Shown here: piece after piece, positions 47,073 through 56,448 of the stretch
Numbering within the stretch: position 1 is the first letter of the stretch
How the letters are laid out: each line of letters begins with the position of its first letter
NCBI RefSeq assembly: GCF_038002225.1
Contig: NZ_JBBOCA010000001.1
Location: 4,092,001 to 4,156,000 of the forward strand
Length of the DNA stretch: 64,000 nt
Direction of reading: 5' to 3'
Source of the DNA: Paenibacillus sp. FSL R7-0204
GTDB lineage: Bacteria; Bacillota; Bacilli; Paenibacillales; Paenibacillaceae
Notes under the pieces: model-generated
Told to the model about the DNA's origin: nothing
Seen by the model: only the letters and a program-made list of their open reading frames with translations
Databases searched by the model: none
Position numbers and translations under genes: made by a program

Positions 47073-47100
47073 CAATACCACTCCTTAACGTTAATAGGTA

Positions 47101-47934
47101 CTATCCTTCCATGACAAAAGCAAATACCGGATAGCTCTCCACCGGGTCGAAGCCGAGCCTTAGCGCAAGCTTATGTGAAGCCATATTCTCATGTGTTGTT
47201 TCCCATAAGGGAAGCATTCCCTGATCGAGGTAGTGACTAATTAATGATGCAGCGGCAAGCGTAGCATAGCCCTTCCCGCGCTCTGATTCTGCATGAGTAT
47301 CTACATCAATGAAGTACCTGTTATTCACGCTGAAGCCGTTATTTTTGCAAATGGATACTACCTTATCCCTAACCTTCACTACAGCACCAGTGGCTGTCAG
47401 CCCAACGAACCTGTCCTCTCTTGCAGAAACATTACGCTCGGGTTGGGCGAGAACAGGAAATTCCTCGTAGGCCACAGATAGATCTCCCTCCAAGGGGATA
47501 GCAGCACGTCTGTTTTTTAGCTGAAAAAATCGTTCGCTATTGAACTCATAGACCGACTCCATATGTCTGTCTACGCTCAGCCCGGCAATCTCAAGCGTAA
47601 GTAGTTCCGTCCATGAATCACTATCTTCCGTATAGATCTCGAACCATTTCTCTTGCCTCTGCTGGCAATCAGGTACGACTACCGTCTGCAAAAAGCCCAT
47701 CAGCTTCAGCCGGTTGAACTCAGTACGGATATCTCCGGCAGCATACATCCATCTCCCCGTAGCGCATACCACAGCCAGTGTCGGCGCTACCGTATGATCA
47801 GCAAATACCCGCCCGGGATAATTCTCCAGCAGGACGGATAAGGCAGGAATGTGTTGCTTTTTACCAGCGTAAAAATCATAAACCGCAGCATAATTCTCAG
47901 GTTGCAGCTCTATCAGCTCATTAAGCTCATTCAT
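47101..47934 (-). CDS. GNAT-family acetyltransferase (two-part)
   Basis: A 277-residue protein. The N-terminal half is a degenerate domain; the C-terminal half (about 160-277) carries the acetyl-CoA loop in DVDTHAESERGKGYATLAAA and TTHENMASHKLALRLGF. It resembles the GNAT_acetyltran group seen in Bacillus and Paenibacillus. The ATG at 47934 (MNELNELIEL) has GGAGGGG upstream; the earlier ATG at 47949 does not. Substrate unknown. Confidence 0.85.
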   Translation of the reverse strand: MNELNELIELQPENYAAVYDFYAGKKQHIPALSVLLENYPGRVFADHTVAPTLAVVCATGRWMYAAGDIRTEFNRLKLMGFLQTVVVPDCQQRQEKWFEIYTEDSDSWTELLTLEIAGLSVDRHMESVYEFNSERFFQLKNRRAAIPLEGDLSVAYEEFPVLAQPERNVSAREDRFVGLTATGAVVKVRDKVVSICKNNGFSVNNRYFIDVDTHAESERGKGYATLAAASLISHYLDQGMLPLWETTHENMASHKLALRLGFDPVESYPVFAFVMEG

Positions 47935-47961
47935 TGCGATCCCCTCCATTCATGCCCCCAC

Positions 47962-49248
47962 TTAATACCGCAGCACCAGCACAAACCGCATCCCCCGTTC
48001 CATCGGCTCTGCGTAAATATCGCCGCCCATCTTCTGCAGCAGCTGCTTGCAGATGAAGAGGCCGAGGCCGTTGCCCGGCTTGCCGTCCGCATTGGACCCG
48101 CGCCAGAAGCTGGTGAAGATATGGGGCAGCTCACTCAGAAGCAGCGGATCTCCCGAATTCTCGATCACAATCAGCTGGCGGTAATCCTCCTCGCGGAAGG
48201 TAATAGAGATCGCCTTGCCGTCTCCATACTTAATGGCATTCTCCATGAGATTATTGAGTACCTCATGCAGCCGTTCTTCGTCCCCAAGCAGCAGCTTGTC
48301 CTGATAAGCACCTGCCGTGAGCTCCACCTTCAGCAGCTCCAGCCGTTCCTTATGGTTTCCGATGACCTTGCCGACCAACCCGCTGAGATAGAACTCTTCC
48401 GGGACCACCTCAATATTCTGCAAAGAAGAGACGGAAGCAGTGATAATCCCGCCGATCAGCTGCTCCATATGCTCTGCTTGCTGACCGATCAGCCGGGCGG
48501 ACGATTGCCGCTTGATTTCGCTATCATAGAGGCCGTCCGCCAGGGCGCTGGCATAGAGCCTGATCGTGGCTACTGGGGTTTTAAGCTCATGCGAGAGGGA
48601 TGCGATCAGCGTCTGGCGGTCCTTTTCCAGGCGGAGATTCGTCTCTTTCTGGGCATCCAGTGTCTGCCGCAGCAGGTCCAGTCCCCACACGAACCGGCCG
48701 AAGTACCGGCTACGATGCTCCTTCAAACCTATGCTCAGCTGCCCCCTGGATAACTCATAAGGCAACTCCTCCAGAGTATGGAACGGCCGCAGAATCTGCT
48801 TACGGATGTAGAACAGCAGCACCATCACGGCTCCGAGCGCCGCCAGCAGGAACAGATTCAGAACCAGAAGCGCATGAACATCCGGCCCGGGCATCCGGTA
48901 CGAGAACCTTAAGTATCCTGCGATTTGCTGATCCGCATACAAGGGTCTTACCGTGAATTCATTGGCATCCCCCACCCCGATACCGGCAAAAAAGCGCTGA
49001 ACCTCTTCCGGCCCCGCTTCCTTCCCGATCCAGCTTAAGTCCTGCACGTAGGTATACAGGTTCTGATCCGGCAACAGTTCCTCCAGAGGAATTCTACGCT
49101 GCAACTGCTCATAGATCCGGTTGATCTCTATCCGGTAAGCCTTCCCGGGCGTACCTGTGTCCCTGTAGGAAACATATCCATTTAGAGCCGCTATGAACGT
49201 TAGCCCGAGAAGTAATGTCCAGAGCATCAGCCTGTTAAATACCTTCAT
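47962..49248 (-). CDS. Membrane sensor histidine kinase next to an ABC transporter
   Basis: A 428-residue kinase: membrane helix near 8-25, a sensor loop of about 100 residues, a second helix near 130-150, then HisKA with His220 (SLSHELKTPVATI) and HATPase with LNNLMENAIKY and GNGLGLFI. The clear extracellular sensor argues against the BceS type, whose kinases have almost none. It overlaps its regulator by 14 bp. With the upstream transporter genes it probably forms a detection-and-response unit, perhaps for an antimicrobial or envelope stress; that is inference. Confidence 0.92.
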   Translation of the reverse strand: MKVFNRLMLWTLLLGLTFIAALNGYVSYRDTGTPGKAYRIEINRIYEQLQRRIPLEELLPDQNLYTYVQDLSWIGKEAGPEEVQRFFAGIGVGDANEFTVRPLYADQQIAGYLRFSYRMPGPDVHALLVLNLFLLAALGAVMVLLFYIRKQILRPFHTLEELPYELSRGQLSIGLKEHRSRYFGRFVWGLDLLRQTLDAQKETNLRLEKDRQTLIASLSHELKTPVATIRLYASALADGLYDSEIKRQSSARLIGQQAEHMEQLIGGIITASVSSLQNIEVVPEEFYLSGLVGKVIGNHKERLELLKVELTAGAYQDKLLLGDEERLHEVLNNLMENAIKYGDGKAISITFREEDYRQLIVIENSGDPLLLSELPHIFTSFWRGSNADGKPGNGLGLFICKQLLQKMGGDIYAEPMERGMRFVLVLRY

Positions 49249-49915
49249 ATTTATATCCCACTCCCCAGACGGTGACGATGCGTCTTGGCTCTTTGGGGTT
49301 CTGCTCGATTTTATCCCTCAGCTTGTTCATATGTACGGTCAGTGTGGACGGCTCACTGAAGCTGTCTGCTCCCCACACCTGCTGGAACAGCCACTCTTTG
49401 CGCAGCGCCTTGCCCTTGTTGCTCATCAGCAGCACCAGCAGCTCGTACTCTTTGGCCGTCATCCCGAGTGTCTGGCCGCTTCTATACACTACTCTTGCGG
49501 TCTGGTTCACCGTAAGTTCGCCATCGGTAAGCAGCAGCTTGTTCTCGTTCATCTCATAGCTCCGCCGCAGATGCGCCTTGACCTTGGCCGTCAGTAGAGG
49601 AGCCGAGAAGGGCTTCTCCAGGTAGTCGTCCGCTCCCAGCTCAAGCCCGATAATCTTGCTCTCATCCCCGTGACGTGCGCTCATGATCAGAATCGGCAGA
49701 TTGAACTTCTCCCTGGCGATTCTGCATACGGCGAAGCCGTCCAGTCCCGGCAGCATAATATCGAGCAGCAGCAGCTTGACGGCATTCGTCTCCAAATAAG
49801 CCAAACCCTCTTCCGCAGAGGCCCTACTGCATACAGAATATCCTTCCACCTGCAAAAAATCCTTCATCACCTCCGCCAGCTCATCATTATCCTCAATGAT
49901 CAGAATGTCCGCCAC
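49235..49915 (-). CDS. OmpR-family response regulator
   Basis: A 226-residue regulator: receiver with Asp52 (LDIMLPGLDG), Lys in YLEKPFS, and a winged helix ending VWGVGYKYEGI. It lies 29 bp after the ABC ATPase gene and overlaps the kinase gene, so ATPase, regulator and kinase probably form one transcript. Confidence 0.93.
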   Translation of the reverse strand: MADILIIEDNDELAEVMKDFLQVEGYSVCSRASAEEGLAYLETNAVKLLLLDIMLPGLDGFAVCRIAREKFNLPILIMSARHGDESKIIGLELGADDYLEKPFSAPLLTAKVKAHLRRSYEMNENKLLLTDGELTVNQTARVVYRSGQTLGMTAKEYELLVLLMSNKGKALRKEWLFQQVWGADSFSEPSTLTVHMNKLRDKIEQNPKEPRRIVTVWGVGYKYEGI

Positions 49916-49944
49916 GGCTCTCTCCTCCTGCTGCTTGCAGCTTC

Positions 49945-50727
49945 CTACCAGCCCATCTCCATCAGCCAGCCGGTCAGGCTGCGTTCACGTTCCCTCGGGC
50001 CTTCCTCCGGCATATATTTGCCCAGCACATGCTCGCCCTGAATATTTCCATCCACCATATACAGCACCTTATCACTCTGCGCGGCAACCTTCACATCGTG
50101 TGTAACCACCATCAGCGTTGTTCCTTCCCGGTTGACCCGGCAGAGCTCGAACATGACCTCCTTTGCAGCTTTGGAATTGAGCGCACCTGTCGGCTCATCC
50201 GCGAACAGCATAGCCGGCTTGTTGATGAGCGCCCGGCAGATGCAGGCCCGCTGCAGCTGTCCGCCGGACACCTCTGTAATGTCATGGCCTGCTGTCTCCA
50301 TAATGTTCAGCTTCCGCATCAGCTCATGGGCATATTGGTTCACCTCGCTGCGGCTGCGTCCCGGCCCGCTTCCCTTGCCGCTCAGCGACTGATAGCCTGA
50401 TAGAATAATATTATCATAAACGGAGAGATTGCTCAGCATATGCATCTGCTGGAAGATGAAGCCCATTTTGTGCAGCCGCAGTTCAGCCATGCCCTTCTCC
50501 GAGAGCTGCGAGAGACTCTCCCCGTCAAAAACCACCTCGCCCGCAGTAAGCCTGTCCATCCCGCTGACGGTATAGAGCAGCGTAGACTTGCCCGAACCGG
50601 ACGGCCCCATGATAGACACGAACTCCCCGGCATGAAGCGTGAAATTGATATTCCGCAGCACGTTATTCTGACTTTTATTGACGATATAGGTCTTACATAG
50701 GTTGGTTACTTCCAGTACTGCTGCCAT
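49945..50727 (-). CDS. ABC transporter ATP-binding protein (MacB/LolD type)
   Basis: A 260-residue ATPase: Walker A GPSGSGKST, signature VSGGQLQRA, Walker B LFADEPTGALN, H-loop VVTHD. The DEPTGALN ending marks the LolD/MacB/FtsE group, which partners FtsX-type permeases. The permease gene upstream fits this but is separated by a 266-bp gap with a repeat, so the ATPase may also have its own promoter. Confidence 0.93.
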   Translation of the reverse strand: MAAVLEVTNLCKTYIVNKSQNNVLRNINFTLHAGEFVSIMGPSGSGKSTLLYTVSGMDRLTAGEVVFDGESLSQLSEKGMAELRLHKMGFIFQQMHMLSNLSVYDNIILSGYQSLSGKGSGPGRSRSEVNQYAHELMRKLNIMETAGHDITEVSGGQLQRACICRALINKPAMLFADEPTGALNSKAAKEVMFELCRVNREGTTLMVVTHDVKVAAQSDKVLYMVDGNIQGEHVLGKYMPEEGPRERERSLTGWLMEMGW

Positions 50728-50779
50728 TTCGCCACTCCTTCTTTTCTTTTAATATAAACGCTTGGATCTATTTACAAGA

Positions 50780-50960
50780 ATCACAAAGTTATAAACATTG
50801 AGCTTAATCGTCGCTGCGGTGAACATTTGGACTTCCGGCCACTGTTAGGTTTGGATTTCCTGATTTGGACCGCTGCTCGCGGTAGAAATCCAAACCTAAA
50901 GGCGGACGCTACCGCTCCTCCAGTTCCAAATTTCCCCTCCGCTCCTTTAGCTTTTTGTTA
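50780..50960. repeat. Intergenic hairpin repeat, family A copy 2
   Basis: Inner perfect 14-bp inverted repeat TAGGTTTGGATTTC/GAAATCCAAACCTA with a GC-rich loop. It is framed by GCGGTGAACATTTGGACTTC on the left and AAAGGCGGACGCTACCGCTC, then CTCCAGTTCC, on the right. It separates the permease and ATPase genes of one transporter. Confidence 0.7.
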
Positions 50961-50993
50961 TTTCCCGTGATTCTTATTCTAGAATCCAATCGC

Positions 50994-53345
50994 CTATTCC
51001 TTATTCATATTCCATATCTGTACACGCTTGATCTGGCCGTAGCTGGTGTACACCGCCAACATGACGACCGCAAGGATCAGCAGCGGATACAGCAGATAGA
51101 CCTGAAGCGGAAGAATATTCAGCCGGAGGCTTGTCAGTCCGAAGATTCGGAAGATGAGACCCAGCAGGCGGCTCCCGAGGGTATTCGCAGCGATTACGCC
51201 CAGCACCAGCGAGACGGACATAATGATCAGAATGCGCAGCGCCTGCCACCGCCGGATCGCGGCATTCGTGAAGCCGATGCTTTTCATGACAGCAATGCCG
51301 TGAACCTCCTTCGCAATCATCAATCGGACGAACAGGCTGGTGATGAAGAACGTAATGAGGCAGATGATAGCCGTAAGCAGCCCATTGATGCTGTGAAGCT
51401 GGCCCATGAAGCCGCCCGTGATCTCTCCCAGCAGTTCAAACGAGGTTTTGAAGCCTTGTTCCGGGAATTGCTGCTGAATTTCCTTCATTATCCCTGCCTT
51501 CGCTTGCTCCGGGGCATGGAGTTCGCCGGAGAACATGTAAGCGGGTATTGTCTTCAGCTCATAGTCCCGTGCAACCCAGACCGCGTACCCTTCGTTGGAG
51601 ATACTTTGAAACAGTCCGCTGATCATGAAGGTCCCCTTAACCCCGCCGATTTCAAAAGTAATATTGTCGCCCACCCGCTTCCCGTATTTCCCGGACATGA
51701 TGGTTGTAATGGCAATTTCATTCTTCAGCAGCGGGGCCGTTCCCTTCAGAATCTCAACAGACCCGTTCTGATCATTCTTCTGGCCGTTGATCCGCCGGTT
51801 GGCCTGCCCGTTATCGGAGATATATTTGGTACTTACCGTATAATTCGCTGTAAGCGTGACCTCGAAGCCCTGATCCTTCAGCCGCTTGGACAGGAGTGCC
51901 TTGTCCTCTTGGATCTTCTCAACGGGTTTCTCTGCCACGACGGTTGAGCTATAAAAATCCGCACCAATTGTACCTAAATATTCCAGGAACTTAGGCGTTA
52001 CAATGGTATTGGTCAGATTGACCGGGATCAGAATGATCGCCGAGCTTAAGATCAGCGTCAGGATGAGTGACGTATAGCTCTTGAGCCGGTTCAGTACATC
52101 GCTCAGTGCGAGAAAGAACGGGGGCCGGAGGAAACGGCTTTTGTGTAAATGAATGCGCCGGGACGCCTTGAAGCGTTCACCGGTCTGGCCTTGCCGGATG
52201 GCATCGATGGCCGATGCTTTGTTAATCTTGCGCATACAGAGTAAGCAGAACAGCAGAATGAAGGCGATCATCACCACCATGCTAAGCGCCGAGATCATTA
52301 TACTGATGCTGCCTCCGGGCAGAATCATATACTGCGAGGTTTTGCGGGACATCAGCGCAGTAAGCGGGAGACTGATGCCCAGTCCGAGGACGCCGCCCAG
52401 ACAGGCCAGCCCCGTATATTTTGTCAGGTAGAGCTGCTTGATCGCCCGGTTCCTGAACCCAATAGCCTTCATAACGCCAATCTCCTTGTATTCATCCTGC
52501 AGGGTGGAGACAATAGTGAACCGCAGGGTCAAAAAAGCAATGAAGATCAGGAACACACTAATCGCAAACATCATGGCTGAGATCATCCGGTCCGTCATAT
52601 AAGTCATCATGACCAGCGCCTTATCCACCTCGAAGCTGATGGGCAGATCACTGTTCGCAAAAGAAGAGGATATCTCAGTAGACGCTACACCCGGTGCCGC
52701 CACGAAGCTCCATAGATTCATCCGTTTATCTTCGGGCACCAGCTTCTCTATTTCCTTGAAATCCTCTGCTGACAGCATGAGGCGCTTCAGTCCCAGCAGA
52801 TCTGCCCCCATGAACGCATCCTTGAAGTAACCGTTCACCGTGAACGTTCTCGTAATCTCACCGAACTTAAGCTTCAGCTGCTCTCCCGGTACGATACCGC
52901 TGCTTAGCATCAGGCTGGCCGGAAGACCGATCTCCCCTGGGCGAAGTGAATATCGCTCATTGTCTTCACCGAAGACCAGGTTCACCTGCTCAGGAATGGC
53001 GGACAGCACGAAGCTTACATTTCCCGAGAAGCTCTTGCGGCCTTCAGGCATCGTAACCTGATTCAGTAAGAGATTGAGCTGCCGGTCTGTATAAGCTGTC
53101 TCCACCTTCTTTTCCTGCTTGACCCAGTCTTCTACTGCCGAGTTATAGCCAGGGTCATTGGCCAGCGTGATATTAAGATCCGCCACCTTGCTGGCTTCGA
53201 TGAAACTGCCCAGGGCGCTGGAGGTGGAATACATCAGGCTGGAACTGCTTGCAGCTAGTGTAGAGGCCAGGATGATGAGGATCAGCAGAACGGTATTCAT
53301 CACCTTTTTACGCCGCAAATCCTTTTTCAGAATAGTCAGGAACAC
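50994..53345 (-). CDS. ABC transporter permease with two FtsX domains
   Basis: A 783-residue membrane protein. Helices lie at about 17-37, then a large extracytoplasmic domain, three helices around 250-380 (first FtsX domain), a helix near 430, a second extracytoplasmic domain and three helices around 650-775 (second FtsX domain). The conserved IGVMKAIGFRNRAI and IAVMKSIGFTNAAI repeats mark the two halves. This fold is used for mechanotransmission or lipid/peptide handling, as in MacB or SalY, not classical import. Its partner ATPase follows. Confidence 0.9.
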   Translation of the reverse strand: MFLTILKKDLRRKKVMNTVLLILIILASTLAASSSSLMYSTSSALGSFIEASKVADLNITLANDPGYNSAVEDWVKQEKKVETAYTDRQLNLLLNQVTMPEGRKSFSGNVSFVLSAIPEQVNLVFGEDNERYSLRPGEIGLPASLMLSSGIVPGEQLKLKFGEITRTFTVNGYFKDAFMGADLLGLKRLMLSAEDFKEIEKLVPEDKRMNLWSFVAAPGVASTEISSSFANSDLPISFEVDKALVMMTYMTDRMISAMMFAISVFLIFIAFLTLRFTIVSTLQDEYKEIGVMKAIGFRNRAIKQLYLTKYTGLACLGGVLGLGISLPLTALMSRKTSQYMILPGGSISIMISALSMVVMIAFILLFCLLCMRKINKASAIDAIRQGQTGERFKASRRIHLHKSRFLRPPFFLALSDVLNRLKSYTSLILTLILSSAIILIPVNLTNTIVTPKFLEYLGTIGADFYSSTVVAEKPVEKIQEDKALLSKRLKDQGFEVTLTANYTVSTKYISDNGQANRRINGQKNDQNGSVEILKGTAPLLKNEIAITTIMSGKYGKRVGDNITFEIGGVKGTFMISGLFQSISNEGYAVWVARDYELKTIPAYMFSGELHAPEQAKAGIMKEIQQQFPEQGFKTSFELLGEITGGFMGQLHSINGLLTAIICLITFFITSLFVRLMIAKEVHGIAVMKSIGFTNAAIRRWQALRILIIMSVSLVLGVIAANTLGSRLLGLIFRIFGLTSLRLNILPLQVYLLYPLLILAVVMLAVYTSYGQIKRVQIWNMNKE

Positions 53346-53451
53346 GTTAATTTTCTCCCTTCGTCAAGCTCTGTCCTGATTATAAGGCTTCAAATGTTAA
53401 ATAATCCTTAAGTCGGTCCAATCCTTGCTCACCCTATGAAAACAGCAAAAA

Positions 53452-53487
53452 AGAGCTACGGAATAAACGCTCCATAGCTCCTTAATT
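53452..53487 (-). terminator. Terminator of the alanyl-tRNA editing gene
   Basis: Minus-strand GAGCTATGGA pairs with TTCCGTAGCTC and is followed by TTTTTTG, directly past the stop at 53496. Confidence 0.85.
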
Positions 53488-53495
53488 GCCCTACC

Positions 53496-54668
53496 TCAGA
53501 ATTGCCCTTTGGCAAAATTGTAAAATGCGAGTGCGTCTTCCCATGACGGGAATCCGGCCTGAGCCAGCTTGTCGCTGCCCCCGCCCTTGCCGTGGTATCC
53601 GCCCAGGTGAGCCTTGAAGAAGGCGCCGCACGAGAAATCCGCAGATCCGCTATGCGCGAGTACCGCCTTATTCTCCGCCGCACTCAGCAGCAATACCGGA
53701 AGGTCGGTCAGCGCCGTCAGCTTCGCAGCCAGACTCTGCAGATCCTTAAGCGGCCTGTCATCCGAAATATGCGTGAGCACTCCGTTGCCCTCTTCCATAG
53801 AAGATAACAGATCACGGGCCAGATAGCTGTCATTCTGCTCCTTCACGGCAGCCAGCTCCGCTGCCAGCAGCTTCTGCTCCTGCTCCCACTTTCCGAGCCG
53901 GTCCATAATTTCGTCCTTGCCTGTATTGAATCGGGCGGATAGCTGACTCATGATTTGCATATGATCGTTGAATTCCGCAAGCGCCCGGCTCCCGCATTTG
54001 AAGGTAACTCTAACATTACCCTTCTGCTTCTCGGACCGCAGCAGCTTAATCATCCCAATCGCCCCGGTCGAAGCGACATGAGTGCCGCCGCAGGCGTTAT
54101 GCTCGACATCATTAATCTCGACAATCCGAATATCCTCTGTTACCTTAGGAAGCTTCACCAGGGACAGCTTGGCCATTTCCTCTGCGGTCACGAAGTAGCT
54201 GGTAATTGCGCGGTCCAGATAGATCTGACGGTTCACCTCTTGTTCAGCCTCCGCCAGTTGCGCCGCTGATAGTTCCGGCAGATCAAGATCAATTGTGGCA
54301 TAATCGCTGCCCAGGTGGAAGCTCAGTGTCAGTGCCTGATACAGCTCGCGGAATACTGCCGACAACAGATGCTGGCCGCTGTGCTGCTGCATATGGTCGA
54401 ATCTCCGGGTCCAGTCGATGGCGCAATCCACATTTGTCTGCCCGGGAAGCTGCGCTACCTTATGCAGCACCTCCTGATCTTCCAACACCACATCCAGCAC
54501 GGCAAGCCCGCCAATAGTTCCCTTATCACAAGGCTGTCCACCACCGTGCGGGTAGAAGGCCGTCTCTGCAAGCGTCACATAGATCCCGTCTTCACGCTCC
54601 ATCGCGGAAGTGATCACGGTACTCCATTCTTGAATATAAGCTGAATCATAATATAGCTTCTTGGTCAT
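53496..54668 (-). CDS. Freestanding alanyl-tRNA editing protein (AlaX-L type)
   Basis: A 390-residue homologue of the AlaRS editing and C-Ala domains without the aminoacylation core. The zinc/catalytic motifs HMQQHSGQHLLS and CGGTHV are intact, and a C-terminal DHHA1-like region carries GGSDKLAQAG. It clears mischarged seryl- or glycyl-tRNA(Ala). It is followed in transcription by its own terminator and preceded by a GNAT gene 3 bp upstream. Confidence 0.93.
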   Translation of the reverse strand: MTKKLYYDSAYIQEWSTVITSAMEREDGIYVTLAETAFYPHGGGQPCDKGTIGGLAVLDVVLEDQEVLHKVAQLPGQTNVDCAIDWTRRFDHMQQHSGQHLLSAVFRELYQALTLSFHLGSDYATIDLDLPELSAAQLAEAEQEVNRQIYLDRAITSYFVTAEEMAKLSLVKLPKVTEDIRIVEINDVEHNACGGTHVASTGAIGMIKLLRSEKQKGNVRVTFKCGSRALAEFNDHMQIMSQLSARFNTGKDEIMDRLGKWEQEQKLLAAELAAVKEQNDSYLARDLLSSMEEGNGVLTHISDDRPLKDLQSLAAKLTALTDLPVLLLSAAENKAVLAHSGSADFSCGAFFKAHLGGYHGKGGGSDKLAQAGFPSWEDALAFYNFAKGQF

Positions 54669-54671
54669 CCC

Positions 54672-55106
54672 TTAAGCTCCCCCATTCGCATCCGTTACAG
54701 GTCCGAAGAACTTCTCCATGACCACGTAATCCTTGCCGCCTTTGCTGAACACTTCATCGGTTCGCTGCATCCCGAATTTCTTGTAAAAGCCTGCCTTGTA
54801 GGTTCTCGCATTGCAGAAAATCCGCCGCACCCCCGCCTGCTCCGCTTCCGCAAGGACCGTCTTCAGCAGCTTGCTGCCATAGCCCTGGCCCTGCTCCAGC
54901 TCCAAGGTAGCGAACTTGCGGAACTGCGCTTCGGCCCCGTTGATGAACAGGGATAACACCGAAACCAGCCGATCTCCCACATACAGCCCGTAATGCTTGC
55001 CTTGATCGTCATCTGCCAGCTTAATATAATCCGGCTCCCGCTCAGGCCACATCACTTCATGCCTAAGCTTCCAGACTTCTTCCTTATGTATAAGCTTGAT
55101 CTCCAT
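54672..55106 (-). CDS. GNAT-family N-acetyltransferase
   Basis: A 144-residue GNAT domain: LELEQGQGYGSKLLKTVLAEA is the acetyl-CoA loop and FYKKFGMQRTDEVF the C-terminal motif. The ATG at 55106 (MEIKLIHKEE) avoids overlap with the upstream transporter gene and has GGAGTG upstream. Probably in one operon with the AlaX gene; substrate unknown. Confidence 0.9.
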   Translation of the reverse strand: MEIKLIHKEEVWKLRHEVMWPEREPDYIKLADDDQGKHYGLYVGDRLVSVLSLFINGAEAQFRKFATLELEQGQGYGSKLLKTVLAEAEQAGVRRIFCNARTYKAGFYKKFGMQRTDEVFSKGGKDYVVMEKFFGPVTDANGGA

Positions 55107-55129
55107 CTCATCCACTCCATTAATTGTGC

Positions 55130-55894
55130 TTAATGCATCGTATCCCATATTTGCTTGCCGATCAATATGACAGTGACTGTAATGAATAGAGGTCGAATAT
55201 ACGCTGCCCCTTTGCGGATCGCCATCCGGGAGCCGACTACGGCTCCGATCACCATCGGAATCCCCAGAATCAGGCCATGGGTGTAGCTGACAGAGCCCAG
55301 GGCAATGAACGTAAGCAGACTGGTGATATTGCTGGCGAAGTTCAGGATTTTGGCGTTCCCTGCGGCGGTTACAAATTCAAACCCCATCATCAGAAAAGCA
55401 AAAATTAAAAACGATCCCGTTCCCGGGCCGAAGAACCCGTCATAGAAGCCGATAATGAGCGCTGCCATGCTTCCGGCCATACGCAATTTACCGTTGCTGG
55501 CAGAGAAGGTGGAGACGTCTCCCCAGGCTTTTTTGAATAAGGTGTAGATTGTAATGACCACCAGCATCACGATCACCAGCGGCTTCAAGAACTCAGAAGG
55601 AACCTGACGGACAGTCAGCGTTCCGGCCATCGCGCCAAGGACGGATAACGGGATGAGGGTGCGGACCAGCTTGAAATTGATTTTGCCGGAACGCACGAAC
55701 GAGGCGGTGCTCGTCAGCGAACACATCGAACCGGCCAACTTGCTGCTGCCGAGCAGCAAGGGAAGCGGAATGCCCACCGATAGCAGGGCCGGAATCGCAA
55801 TCAGTCCGCCGCCGCCCACTACAGAATCAATGAATCCGGCCAGAAATCCGCAACCCGCCAAAATAAGAACCATACTGAGCGTCCAGTCTTCCAT
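55130..55894 (-). CDS. TauE/SafE-family sulfite/anion exporter
   Basis: A 254-residue membrane protein with about eight helices. The family motif GGGLIAIPALL occurs near residue 27 and GFYDGFFGPGTGSFLIFAF in the second half, the paired signature of TauE/SafE. Substrate may be sulfite, sulfoacetate or another organic anion. It lies upstream of the GNAT and AlaX genes in the same direction. Confidence 0.92.
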   Translation of the reverse strand: MEDWTLSMVLILAGCGFLAGFIDSVVGGGGLIAIPALLSVGIPLPLLLGSSKLAGSMCSLTSTASFVRSGKINFKLVRTLIPLSVLGAMAGTLTVRQVPSEFLKPLVIVMLVVITIYTLFKKAWGDVSTFSASNGKLRMAGSMAALIIGFYDGFFGPGTGSFLIFAFLMMGFEFVTAAGNAKILNFASNITSLLTFIALGSVSYTHGLILGIPMVIGAVVGSRMAIRKGAAYIRPLFITVTVILIGKQIWDTMH

Positions 55895-55923
55895 TACTGC
55901 GCCATTCCCCCTGTTACTCTAAT

Positions 55924-56358
55924 CTAATTCCATCCGTGAGCGGCATACCAGACGCCGTCCCTGAATGTATTCCAGGCCTCCTGTACGAACGGGATGATAT
56001 TATCCGGCAACGCATCCACCGGGAACCAGCATACCTCATCGCATTTGTCCGGCTCCATGTTGCGGATCTCTCCCGACCACTGCTCCGCCTTGAAAAAGAA
56101 ATCCACCCGCTCATCCCCGGAAGTACACAGGTGCATCGTTCCGATCAGGGTAAGATCGGCGGGAGCTATAACCGCACCGCATTCTTCCCGGACCTCACGG
56201 ATGGCGGCAATATGAAGCGGTTCGCCGCCATCCAGCTTCCCGGCAGGCAGTCCATACTCTCCGTCATGATGTCCCGTATTCGCGCGCCTGAGCAGCAGGA
56301 CTTGCCCGTCCTGAATCAGAAATACATGGACTACACTGACTAATCGAAAGACTTCCAT
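55924..56358 (-). CDS. Nudix hydrolase
   Basis: A 144-residue Nudix domain with a complete box (GKLDGGEPLHIAAI, then REVREECG). The ATG at 56358 (MEVFRLVSVVHVF) follows GGAGGAGGAAC; an earlier in-frame start at 56436 would lie inside the terminator of the upstream gene. Substrate unknown. Confidence 0.9.
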   Translation of the reverse strand: MEVFRLVSVVHVFLIQDGQVLLLRRANTGHHDGEYGLPAGKLDGGEPLHIAAIREVREECGAVIAPADLTLIGTMHLCTSGDERVDFFFKAEQWSGEIRNMEPDKCDEVCWFPVDALPDNIIPFVQEAWNTFRDGVWYAAHGWN

Positions 56359-56396
56359 CTCCAGTTCCTCCTCCCCACTCCCGCTCAAGAAAGAAT

Positions 56397-56432
56397 AAGC
56401 GGACAAGCCTGGAAATCGGCTTGCCCGCTCAT
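56397..56432 (-). terminator. Terminator of the yebC-like gene
   Basis: Minus-strand GAGCGGGCAAGCC pairs with GGCTTGTCCGCT and is followed by TATTCTTTCTTG. Confidence 0.75.
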
Positions 56433-56448
56433 TCAAGTTACCGCTATT

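Noticed and set aside
47962..53345. Bacitracin-type BceRS/BceAB module
   Set aside because: The kinase has a sizeable extracellular loop and the permease has two separate FtsX halves with 783 residues; BceS and BceB differ on both points.
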